A stretch of DNA of 6,608 nucleotides from DASXMX01 sp036794395 (GCA_036794395.1 DAIRGS010000376.1:1-6608); one strand, 5' to 3'. Counted from the stretch's first letter, positions 1 to 5,722 are shown. Translations and numbers: made by a program. Notes: a model not told the origin generated them from the sequence alone.

Positions 1-26
1 AGGACACGCAGCCTTGTGGGCTGCAA

Positions 27-99
27 CACAGATTGCGCAGATGCTCGCAGATAAAAGAAAGACCTGCATTTCATCTGCGTAAATCTGTGCAATCTGTGG
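27..99. repeat. Degenerate interspersed hairpin element ('catctgcg-aaatctgtg' type)
   Basis: The left arm CACAGATTGCGCAGATG (27-43) is nearly the reverse complement of the right arm CATCTGCGTAAATCTGTG (72-89), with a one-base size difference, and encloses about 28 bases. The tail at 90-99 repeats 'caatctgtgg'. A relative of the right arm occurs at about 6532-6557 in the same window, so the element is probably interspersed in the genome. It encodes nothing visible; it could be a palindromic intergenic element or a degenerate miniature transposable element. Confidence 0.5.
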
Positions 100-157
100 A
101 TCATTCCTCTTCATTCATTCTCTGTGATTTCCTCTGTTCTCTCTGTGTCCGCTGTGG

Positions 158-183
158 TTAATCACGTGGCGTTTCGTGATTAA
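158..183. repeat. Perfect 9-bp inverted repeat downstream of the defence operon
   Basis: TTAATCACG (158-166) and CGTGATTAA (175-183) are perfect reverse complements around an 8-base loop. It lies about 80 bases beyond the stop of the last minus-strand gene (262). The stem is strong enough to fold in RNA, but neither strand has a T-run after it, so Rho-independent termination is doubtful. It could be a 3' stabilising hairpin, a protein-binding dyad, or part of the repeat cluster around it. Confidence 0.4.
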
Positions 184-261
184 GTGACACCTTCATAGGT
201 CGTCTCCTAGGTTATCAATCGCGACTTGCAACGGTATCCCGAACCGATGCCGCACTGAAAG

Positions 262-507
262 CTAATCTTCGATCGCAGGCACCAGCAGGACCTCGTCGTC
301 ACCGGCGCGGCGCAATTCTCGCTCGATGCGCGACATCTCGGTCGCGTGATCCAATGCACTCACGCCGGCGCGTGCGGGCACGACAACGATATAGAGCCAA
401 CTATCGTCGAGACGCTGGTCGGAAATGCGCAACGGCTGGCCGGGTAACGCGGCGAGCGAAGCCTGAACCTCCTGGACAATTCTCGGAACGTCATTTGCCG
501 TTGGCAT
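262..507 (-). CDS. Small conserved-looking protein of unknown function, partner of the HEPN gene
   Basis: This 81-aa protein is not one I can name. Predicted by eye it has an N-terminal helix (residues about 6-20), a strand ending in the hydrophobic run WLYIVVVPA (37-45), a charged helix (about 51-69, DHATEMSRIERELRRAG) and a last strand EVLLVPA (72-78), i.e. a small alpha/beta fold. It has no signal peptide, membrane segment or cysteines. The ATG at 507 is chosen over a TTG at 537 because it is a better start codon and leaves 16 bases after the HEPN stop instead of overlapping it. It lies last in the methyltransferase-endonuclease-HEPN operon. From its size and place beside a HEPN gene it could be an antitoxin or regulatory partner. 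It shows no nucleotidyltransferase GS...D signature, so it is not a standard MNT antitoxin. Confidence 0.7.
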   Translation of the reverse strand: MPTANDVPRIVQEVQASLAALPGQPLRISDQRLDDSWLYIVVVPARAGVSALDHATEMSRIERELRRAGDDEVLLVPAIED

Positions 508-523
508 ATTGCACCCGCGTCTT

Positions 524-916
524 TCAGAAAGATTCAAAAATCGTCTTCAAAATCGAGACGGCGGCTCGCGCGTCGCGGGCTTCGACGGTCGCCGATGGCT
601 TGTAGTCGGCGTCGATTCGGAGCGTATAAAGTCGACCGACCAGTTCCGACAACTTTACCCGCCGGTCGTGTGGCATATTCGGCATAGTGGTTTCAATCAA
701 CCGACGAATTCCACCAGTCCCAAGTTCACCCGGATGATCTGGGCCCTCTCGATTAGGTCGAAACGTTACCCCAGGCGTCGCGGCTAGCGCATGCGTAACT
801 TTTGAGTACGCCGCGTAATATGCACGCGACAGCCACGAGCGAAAATGCTCGGCGGCGAGCAACCGATTTGCCGATCGTCTCGCGTCGTTTGCCAGATCCA
901 GCCACGCTTCGGGCAT
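524..916 (-). CDS. HEPN-domain protein (UPF0332-like)
   Basis: This 130-aa, all-helical protein matches the HEPN pattern. The N-terminal helix WLDLANDARRSANRLLAAE (5-23) leads into the family-typical SRAYYAAYSKVTHAL (30-44), then a loop with HPGELG (61-66), and a late helix LYTLRIDADY (96-105) like the 'R..ADY' segment of UPF0332 proteins, ending in DARAAVSILKTIF (115-127). HEPN proteins are commonly RNases or RNA-binding partners in toxin-antitoxin and abortive-infection systems. The usual catalytic RX4-6H is not seen at the late helix (R100 is followed by IDADYK with no His). An R56-x4-H61 occurs earlier, in a loop, so catalysis is uncertain. The ATG at 916 begins exactly at the domain. A TTG at 997 would add 27 residues and overlap the endonuclease stop as TTGA, and remains a coupled alternative. 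The domain call is fairly sure; the function is not. Confidence 0.82.
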   Translation of the reverse strand: MPEAWLDLANDARRSANRLLAAEHFRSWLSRAYYAAYSKVTHALAATPGVTFRPNREGPDHPGELGTGGIRRLIETTMPNMPHDRRVKLSELVGRLYTLRIDADYKPSATVEARDARAAVSILKTIFESF

Positions 917-930
917 GTAACGTCTGCTAT

Positions 931-951
931 TTCTGAACGTCGAGTTCAGAA
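931..951. promoter_or_regulatory. Perfect inverted repeat before the HEPN gene
   Basis: TTCTGAAC (931-938), five bases, then GTTCAGAA (944-951) form a perfect 8-bp dyad. It sits 14 bases upstream of the HEPN ATG (916) in the short gap after the endonuclease stop (994). It could be an operator for a separate HEPN promoter or an RNA hairpin that controls translation of the HEPN gene. No T-run follows on the minus strand, so it is not a simple terminator. The core GAAC-N5-GTTC resembles, but does not match, the Gram-positive LexA box GAAC-N4-GTTC. Confidence 0.45.
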
Positions 952-993
952 TTTCCGAAAGAAATAGCGGAGAGTTCCTCGCGTGACTCCCTG

Positions 994-2151
994 TCAAAGT
1001 GCGATAATTTGGCCCAAAAGCTTTTTGGCTTGATCGTCATCAATTTCGTCGTCTGGGTGTTCTATGAGGCGGTTAATGGCTTGGCCCTCGAATTGGGTTA
1101 CGCCTCGTGAATTCCTCCCCGACCAATGCTTTAGCAGGATAGTGGCACCAAGGAGCTTCCGCTGGAACATCGATACGAGCACCGTATTAACAATTTTTCC
1201 AGGATCGACGCCAACAAAGTAGAACATGAACACAGAACGTTCACGCGCCAGGAACTGCAACATTTTATCGAGGTTGTAGGCCTTGGGATTTGATGCCAGA
1301 ATTAAAATCTTCGTTTTGACATCAGTTTCTGTATCGAATGTCGGGAATTCGCGTGAATAATCGCCCAACTTATTCTGAGTTTTGAACGCGGGTATGCCAC
1401 GGTTACCGGCTTTCAATGCCGAGATTAGCTCCTGTCTCAATCGCTCGTCTTCACCGGCGATTAGATATTCGATCAGTCGACCGCGAACGTTTACGTTCTC
1501 GATCAGTGCCGCAAGTAGAATCTCCGATTTGTACTTTTTGACTTTCGCATCGAGCTCCCGCTTAAGAATTCTGTAGTCGGGTGACACAACAAATGCCTTC
1601 GCACGCTGAGGGGCCGCCATAATGTTCGTCTTTGCGTTGCCGTCGACTTCGAATTTAACCCCGGTTGGCGAGATACCGTTGGTGGATTCGACGAGCCGCG
1701 TCAAGTTCCCCTCAAAACCGATCGCGGCGTGAATCTCGTAGAGGCGGGCAAAGTTTTCCGGCTCGTTGTGAACCCCTTCGAAGTCCCGTGCGATGTCCGA
1801 ACCGTTGAAGCTTCCGCGAATGTTGTTCTCGCGAAGAGTCTGCGAACTGTGGCTGATTTTCTTGAGCAGCGTCGTATTTGCCAAGAGGCAATAGTTTGCT
1901 TTCGGCGTCACGAGGCAAACGATAAAGGGTCGATCATCATACTTTCGCAGGTTGGAGAGTGATAGGACTGTATTGCCAAAGTTTCGACTCGCCGATGCGC
2001 TGAAGCGGATCGCGAAATCTTCGCAATAATATACCGATCGATCCTTTGTCAGATTGTGGGCGGTACAGACAAGCTTCGCTAACTTTGCCTTGTCGTTGAT
2101 TCCCTCGTTTTCCCGGACCAACGCCAGGAACGAATTGACGGCGTCATTCAT
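994..2151 (-). CDS. Probable type II restriction endonuclease partner of the adjacent methyltransferase
   Basis: This 385-aa soluble protein is assigned mainly by context. Its ATG lies inside the end of the methyltransferase gene (ATGAATGA, 8-base overlap), the tight arrangement expected of a restriction-modification pair. I do not recognise a named endonuclease family. A candidate PD-(D/E)XK core is G263-D264, then E275, D277, V278, K279 (within PTFDTETDVKTKILIL, 270-285): a D about 12 residues before a D-x-K, leading into a hydrophobic strand. After it come ASNPKAYNLDKMLQFLA (286-302), a hydrophobic stretch VFMFYFVGVD (307-316) and HWSGRNSRGVTQFEG (342-356), which look like the most constrained parts. 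No signal peptide or membrane helix is seen. Alternatives are another methylation-linked effector or a DNA-binding accessory protein. The codon mix is less C-ending than in genes to the right. Confidence 0.72.
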   Translation of the reverse strand: MNDAVNSFLALVRENEGINDKAKLAKLVCTAHNLTKDRSVYYCEDFAIRFSASASRNFGNTVLSLSNLRKYDDRPFIVCLVTPKANYCLLANTTLLKKISHSSQTLRENNIRGSFNGSDIARDFEGVHNEPENFARLYEIHAAIGFEGNLTRLVESTNGISPTGVKFEVDGNAKTNIMAAPQRAKAFVVSPDYRILKRELDAKVKKYKSEILLAALIENVNVRGRLIEYLIAGEDERLRQELISALKAGNRGIPAFKTQNKLGDYSREFPTFDTETDVKTKILILASNPKAYNLDKMLQFLARERSVFMFYFVGVDPGKIVNTVLVSMFQRKLLGATILLKHWSGRNSRGVTQFEGQAINRLIEHPDDEIDDDQAKKLLGQIIAL

Positions 2152-3133
2152 TAAATAAGCCCCCAGACTGATCTTCAGGTGCCGAAGCGGCCTTTTGTGA
2201 TTTTTGGTCCACCAAACTGTTTCGTTCCCAGAATACTCCCTGCGAATATCCTTGAATCGTTGCGTCCGTGTCGGCGATTCGAAGTCTTTTTGCGGCCCAA
2301 CAGCAGTATTCCTGATTCAGTTCGATCCCACAGAAACGTCGCATAAGCTTCTTTGCAACAACCGCAGTTGTACCACTTCCGAGAAAGGGATCTAAAATAA
2401 ATCCACCCGCAGGCGAACTCGCAAGAACAAGCTTTGCAATTAGTTTTTCTGGTTTTTGTGTCGGATGATCAGTGTTCTCAGGCATTGACCAGAACGGTAT
2501 GGTGATGTCGGACCAGATATTTGAAGGATGGGTCAGCCGATAATTCCCTGCTTCAGTTGCCTCCCAATCTTTCGGTTCGCCGTTCAATTCTCGATAAGGT
2601 GCGATGACACGCCGTTTCAGTTTTACGGCTTCGACGTCAAAATAGTAGTTTTCGCCGACCGTACAGAACCAGATATCCTCCGTGTTGTTTTTCCAGTTAG
2701 TTTTGGCGCCCCTTCCCTTCTCCCGCTCCCAAGTGATACGGTTACGAACATTCAGGTGACGACTAAGCACCGGGAAGATCAGCGAAGAAGTCTGCCAGTC
2801 GCTGCAAACGTAAACGGTCGCAGTCGGCTTTAGAAGTCGAAGCATTTTGCAAATCATTCCTTCGAACCAAGCTTGGTACTCCGATGCCTCTTGGGCGCGA
2901 AAAACATTGCCGTTGTAGTTCTTTGTCAAATTGTATGGCGGATCGAGAATTAACAAGTCAACGAAAGCGCCGGGCAGGAACTTTGACGCCTCGTTTACAT
3001 CCTGATTAATGATGCTGTTGGTGATATCCGAGAGCGACGTCGGATTGTGTAGTTGTAGAAAATCGGAAGAGAAGCTCGTTATTTCGGTGATGCCGCAGGT
3101 TAATGTCCGGTTTCGAGGTGCTCTTGTTTTCAT
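2144..3133 (-). CDS. Beta-class site-specific DNA methyltransferase (N6-adenine or N4-cytosine)
   Basis: The protein transfers a methyl group from S-adenosylmethionine to an exocyclic amino group in a specific DNA sequence. With the preferred start it has 329 residues. Catalytic motif IV, DPPYNL (64-69), comes first, then a variable region probably including the target-recognition part (about 130-220), HPTQKPEKL (223-231), and the AdoMet-binding motif I DPFLGSGTT (248-256) followed by FCGIEL. That order defines the beta class. DPPY favours N6-adenine but does not settle it. The target sequence cannot be read. The ATG at 3133 is chosen because GGAA lies 5 bases upstream and because a dyad at 3159-3182 would otherwise be inside the gene; in-frame ATGs at 3163, 3166 and 3205 (353 aa) are alternatives. 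It is first in the operon, so methylation would be produced along with or before the endonuclease. Confidence 0.93.
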   Translation of the reverse strand: MKTRAPRNRTLTCGITEITSFSSDFLQLHNPTSLSDITNSIINQDVNEASKFLPGAFVDLLILDPPYNLTKNYNGNVFRAQEASEYQAWFEGMICKMLRLLKPTATVYVCSDWQTSSLIFPVLSRHLNVRNRITWEREKGRGAKTNWKNNTEDIWFCTVGENYYFDVEAVKLKRRVIAPYRELNGEPKDWEATEAGNYRLTHPSNIWSDITIPFWSMPENTDHPTQKPEKLIAKLVLASSPAGGFILDPFLGSGTTAVVAKKLMRRFCGIELNQEYCCWAAKRLRIADTDATIQGYSQGVFWERNSLVDQKSQKAASAPEDQSGGLFNE

Positions 3134-3158
3134 TTTAGTTCCGTCGGGGTTTGGCAAT

Positions 3159-3182
3159 GACATCATTCCCAGGAATGATATC
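3159..3182. promoter_or_regulatory. Palindromic dyad upstream of the methyltransferase start, possible operator
   Basis: ATCATTCC (3162-3169) and GGAATGAT (3172-3179) are perfect reverse complements separated by CA. After a one-base mismatch on each side, GA (3159-3160) pairs with TC (3181-3182). The dyad lies 26 bases upstream of the preferred methyltransferase ATG (3133). Such a site would suit autoregulation or control by a dimeric regulator. No controller-protein gene is in the window, and I see no clear helix-turn-helix in the methyltransferase N-terminus. Confidence 0.45.
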
Positions 3183-3247
3183 GGGTTAGATCCCTTTCCG
3201 CACATTCCATTGTTGATCGTTGGTCATAGCACATCGTGCGCACCGCG

Positions 3248-3275
3248 ATTATCGGGTGAGGGTCCCAGATTCAAG
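3248..3275 (-). promoter_or_regulatory. Candidate promoter of the restriction-modification operon
   Basis: On the minus strand a -35-like CTTGAA (3270-3275) is followed after 16 bases by a -10-like GATAAT (3248-3253). Transcription would start near 3240 and run through the dyad into the methyltransferase gene. The rest of the 3206-3419 gap between the divergent genes shows no other gene. Promoter consensus in this lineage is uncertain, so this is a weak call. Confidence 0.28.
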
Positions 3276-3419
3276 AATCCGCCCTTTCTACCTGAAAACA
3301 AACGAAGCCCCTCGTTCGCAATCCTCCAAGTCCTGCCGGCCTAATACTCCTTCGCGATGTCCGTCCAAAACCGCGCATTCCTTCAAGATCGGAACTCAAC
3401 TCCATGGTAAATTCCCCCC

Positions 3420-4640
3420 ATGACCCCATTCTTCACTGACCTCGGCCGCACCGTCCTCGAACATTGGAAGCGCGAAAACTTCTCCCTCGCCAAGTTCCCC
3501 GAAATCGCCCGCGCCGCCCTCGAAAAGCGGCCTCCCGCCAAACACGTCGATCTCCCCACGATCATGCGCGATTTCCTCCTCAGCGAAGACCAGCCCGCGC
3601 AAACCGATTCCCCATTCGGCGAGCCCGAGATCGTCGTCTACAGCCACCCGAAGTTTTACATCCAGCTCCTGTTCTGGCTCGACGGAACCACCGCCATTCA
3701 CCAGCACGAATTTTCCGGCGCATTCCACGTCATGCACGGCTCCAGCATTCACGCCCACTACGAATTCCAAAACCCCCGCCCCGTCACCCCCTACCTCCGC
3801 CTCGGCACCGTGAAAATGAAGAACATCGAGCTCCTGGAAACCGGCCGCACCGTCCCCATCGTCTCCGGCCACCAATCCATCCATTCCCTGTTCCATCTCG
3901 ATTCCCCCTCGGTCACCGTCGTCGTTCGCACCCAGCACGATCCAGGCACTGGCCCCCAATTCAATTACCTCCCCCCGCACGTCGCCATCGATCCCCACCA
4001 CGCCGACCAGCTCACCACCCGCCGCAAACAACTCCTCGACGTACTCGAACAAGTCGAAGACACCGGCTACCCCGAACTGGTCAACGAAATGATCGCCGAC
4101 CTCGATTTCGAACGCGGCTTCCACATCCTCCAACACGCCATGTCCTATCTCCAACAGCTGGATGAATGGGAACCCACCCTAAACGCCTTCAAAAAAAAGC
4201 ACGGCTCCCTCGCCGCCGGCGTCCCCGCCACCCTGCACGAGGAAGTCCGCCGCAACGTCATCAAATCCCTGCGCGGCACCATCACCGAGCCCGAACATCG
4301 CTTCTTCCTCGCCCTTCTGATGAATGCCCCCACCCGCGCCCACCTGCTCGCCCTCGTCGCCCAGCGCTTCTCCAAACAACCGCCCCTGGCCACCGTCCTC
4401 CGCTGGATCGAAGAACTCATCGAGATATCTGATGAAGGCGCCACGATCCTCGACGCCTCCTTCCCCCAATCCCTCGAAGTCCCACCCGACCACCAACCCG
4501 CCCTCTTCCTCGCCGCCTTCCGCCACTTCCTCAACCCCACCAAAAAGCTTCCCCCCGCCCTCCGCGATCTCCCCGCCGCAGACCTCAAGGCACTCCGCAA
4601 TACTTTCGCCGAGTCAACCCTGAGCCTCCTCACCACGTAA
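3420..4640 (+). CDS. Histidine-rich cupin-like protein of unknown function
   Basis: This 406-aa protein has a mixed N-terminal half and a largely helical C-terminal half. Residues about 66-175 look like a double-stranded beta-helix (cupin). The strands around YIQLLFWLDG (80-89) lead into IHQHEFSGAFHVMHG (93-107), which resembles cupin motif 1 with candidate metal ligands H94, H96 and E97 and further histidines at 103, 106, 111 and 113. PIVSGHQSIHSLFHL (146-160) resembles motif 2 with H151, H155 and H159. It could bind a divalent metal and act as an oxygenase-like enzyme or a sensor; no substrate can be deduced. The remainder, about 195-405, is helical with no motif I recognise. The ATG at 3420 lacks a Shine-Dalgarno site. 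Strongly C-ending codons mark it as native to the GC-rich host, unlike the divergent restriction-modification genes. Confidence 0.85.
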   Translation: MTPFFTDLGRTVLEHWKRENFSLAKFPEIARAALEKRPPAKHVDLPTIMRDFLLSEDQPAQTDSPFGEPEIVVYSHPKFYIQLLFWLDGTTAIHQHEFSGAFHVMHGSSIHAHYEFQNPRPVTPYLRLGTVKMKNIELLETGRTVPIVSGHQSIHSLFHLDSPSVTVVVRTQHDPGTGPQFNYLPPHVAIDPHHADQLTTRRKQLLDVLEQVEDTGYPELVNEMIADLDFERGFHILQHAMSYLQQLDEWEPTLNAFKKKHGSLAAGVPATLHEEVRRNVIKSLRGTITEPEHRFFLALLMNAPTRAHLLALVAQRFSKQPPLATVLRWIEELIEISDEGATILDASFPQSLEVPPDHQPALFLAAFRHFLNPTKKLPPALRDLPAADLKALRNTFAESTLSLLTT

Positions 4641-4769
4641 CCCGGAGCGTTCACCACTCAACGTTGAGCCGCGGAGATCGCGGAAAAGAGCAACGATCCA
4701 CCTCCGCCCCCCTGCGTTTCTTCGGCGAATCTTTTTGCAGATTGCCGGCTCGCAAGGTGAAATCAACGT
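4641..4769. other. Intergenic gap with a 12-bp palindrome and degenerate hairpin sequence
   Basis: CTCAACGTTGAG (4657-4668) is a perfect palindrome, followed directly by CCGCG-N5-CGCGG (4669-4683), another small hairpin. The rest (about 4684-4735) has 'ctccgc' and 'ctgcgtttcttcggcg' words like a worn member of the intergenic repeat class at the window edges. Neither hairpin has a following T-run, so termination after the cupin-like gene is possible but not shown. Confidence 0.4.
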
Positions 4770-5345
4770 ATGAACCGCACCGATCTTCCAACCTTCCCCG
4801 CCTTCGCATGGGACGGACATTTCTGGGTTTCATCCGCAAAGCTTCCAGCCTGGTCAGGGTATCAGGTTCGCAGGGGCGCCTACGGCAGCATTTCCGCATC
4901 CGGAAGATCCGACGGCACAGTTCAACTCCTCTTCGCCCCAGAAGGACGGGACAGCGCACCGCTTTTGGATCATGAGATCGAACTGGTTAAATGGGTGGTT
5001 GACCATCAAGCCGCGGTGCATGATGCCATGCTCGAAAAGCTGTTCGAGCGGTACCCGGCCATTCGACTGGAGACACTCGGCTTGTTCTCAAAGGATGAAG
5101 CCAGGAAAGTCCTCCCGAAAATACGATTTCCAGAACAACTCAAAGAACTTGTGGGAATCTCGTCGATCAACGTGCATCAGATTGAGAAAGATGACATACC
5201 ATTCATCGGCGTGGAGTTGGGATGCACTTGGGAAGTCGAACATGGCGTAGGCATACTGCTTCACGGGTCAACGTCGCTCGAAATCGGCGGCGCGGATACC
5301 GCCATAACGTTATGGATTGCCAAAAAATTCGTAAAGCGATCCTGA
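4770..5345 (+). CDS. Conserved hypothetical protein, possible DUF6985-like C-terminus
   Basis: This 191-aa soluble protein has no signal peptide or membrane segment. The N-terminal 65 residues look beta-rich (WDGHFWVSS, GSISASGRSDGTVQLLFAPEG). A helical middle follows (about 68-95, with ELVKWVVDHQAAVHDAMLEKLFERYP), then a C-terminal block PFIGVELGCTWEVEHGVGILLHG (144-166) ending in EIGGADTAITLWIAKKF (171-187). The 'GVE.GC.WE.EHGVG...H' and 'GGADTA' pattern reminds me of DUF6985-type proteins, some of which sit near toxin and immunity loci; this is from memory and moderately uncertain. The ATG at 4770 is supported by AAGGTGA (4754-4760) nine bases upstream. It follows the cupin-like gene by 129 bases, so a shared transcript is possible but not required. 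Confidence 0.85.
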   Translation: MNRTDLPTFPAFAWDGHFWVSSAKLPAWSGYQVRRGAYGSISASGRSDGTVQLLFAPEGRDSAPLLDHEIELVKWVVDHQAAVHDAMLEKLFERYPAIRLETLGLFSKDEARKVLPKIRFPEQLKELVGISSINVHQIEKDDIPFIGVELGCTWEVEHGVGILLHGSTSLEIGGADTAITLWIAKKFVKRS

Positions 5346-5380
5346 CAGATCCGGCCACTCGCGCAGCCCCAACTGATACA

Positions 5381-5722
5381 ATGCCCTCCCATGCACCGTC
5401 CCCCCTTTTCCCGCGCCTCCGCCCTTTGGCCCGCCTGCCTGCCTGCCTGCCGCGCAACGACTTTGTCAGGGACTACTCCCTTTGGACCGCCGCATCAGGC
5501 TTATACACACACAATTGGTCCCTTGGTTTTCCCCTGCTCTTTTCCCTGGGCGCCGTGGCCATCGGCGTCGCGGCCGGTTTGTCGGCCGAGCGCCTCAGAC
5601 GCGACAAGCTCGTTGAAACGTGGTCAACGCATGGCCGCTGCATCCACTGCGGCTACAACCTCAACGCCAACACCACCGGCATCTGCCCCGAATGCGGCGT
5701 ACACATCGCCACGACAGCGTAG
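5381..5722 (+). CDS. Small membrane protein with C-terminal zinc ribbon, possibly frame-disturbed at its 5' end
   Basis: From the ATG at 5381 the product has 113 residues. A hydrophobic segment at about 48-67 (LGFPLLFSLGAVAIGVAAGL) is followed by a basic stretch and a C-terminal zinc ribbon with Cys pairs C87/C90 (CIHCGYNL) and C102/C105 (CPECG). This layout is typical of small planctomycete membrane proteins of unknown role. Such proteins usually have an extra N-terminal hydrophobic helix. Here residues 1-30 are instead low-complexity Pro/Arg/Leu and cross a GCCT tetranucleotide tract (5433-5451). Another ATG at 5391 in a different frame reads into the same tract and would join the zinc-ribbon frame if one repeat unit were added, so the start may be altered or variable. 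The 3' half is convincing; the 5' end is not. No Shine-Dalgarno site is seen, and the upstream gene ends 35 bases before. Confidence 0.68.
   Translation: MPSHAPSPLFPRLRPLARLPACLPRNDFVRDYSLWTAASGLYTHNWSLGFPLLFSLGAVAIGVAAGLSAERLRRDKLVETWSTHGRCIHCGYNLNANTTGICPECGVHIATTA
5433..5451 (+). repeat. GCCT tetranucleotide tract, 4.75 copies
   Basis: Four whole GCCT units plus GCC run without interruption inside the 5' part of the zinc-ribbon gene. A tetranucleotide tract shifts the reading frame when a unit is gained or lost, the mechanism used by many phase-variable genes. The tract is short, so its slippage rate may be low, and chance in a C-rich region cannot be excluded. Confidence 0.7.

Larger units (their letters stand above)
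1..261. other. Gene-free left flank with hairpin-forming intergenic repeats
   Basis: I see no believable coding sequence here. The stretch holds a short perfect hairpin at 8-24 (GCAGCC, five-base loop, GGCTGC), a longer imperfect hairpin at 27-89, a run at about 119-160 rich in 'tctgtg' and 'ctctgtgtcc' words, and a perfect 9-bp inverted repeat at 158-183. None of these is followed by a clear T-run, so none is called a classical terminator. The word content resembles degenerate intergenic elements that I associate with planctomycete and related genomes; that association is from memory. Confidence 0.6.

Noticed and set aside
8..24. Hairpin GCAGCC-N5-GGCTGC as a terminator
   Set aside because: The stem is short and no T-run follows on either strand.
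931..951. True LexA (SOS) box
   Set aside because: The spacer is five bases, not the four of the Gram-positive box, and the lineage's own consensus cannot be judged from this window. It is kept only as a possible regulatory dyad.
524..997. HEPN gene starting at the TTG overlapping the endonuclease stop
   Set aside because: The extra 27 residues precede the domain start and include the inverted repeat at 931-951; the ATG at 916 is simpler. It is still possible as a coupled start.
3358..3411. 17-codon reading frame upstream of the cupin-like gene, possible leader peptide
   Set aside because: No ribosome-binding site, no regulatory codon run and no attenuator hairpin after it.
3396..4154. Long minus-strand reading frame opposite the cupin-like gene
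   Set aside because: It mirrors a GC-rich gene with C-ending codons. Its Gly/Val/Glu/Asp-rich product is what antisense of such codons yields, and the plus-strand reading has cupin-like motifs.
3464..4165. Plus-strand reading frame within the cupin-like gene
   Set aside because: The product is almost wholly Arg/Pro/His, the usual out-of-frame shadow of C-rich codons.
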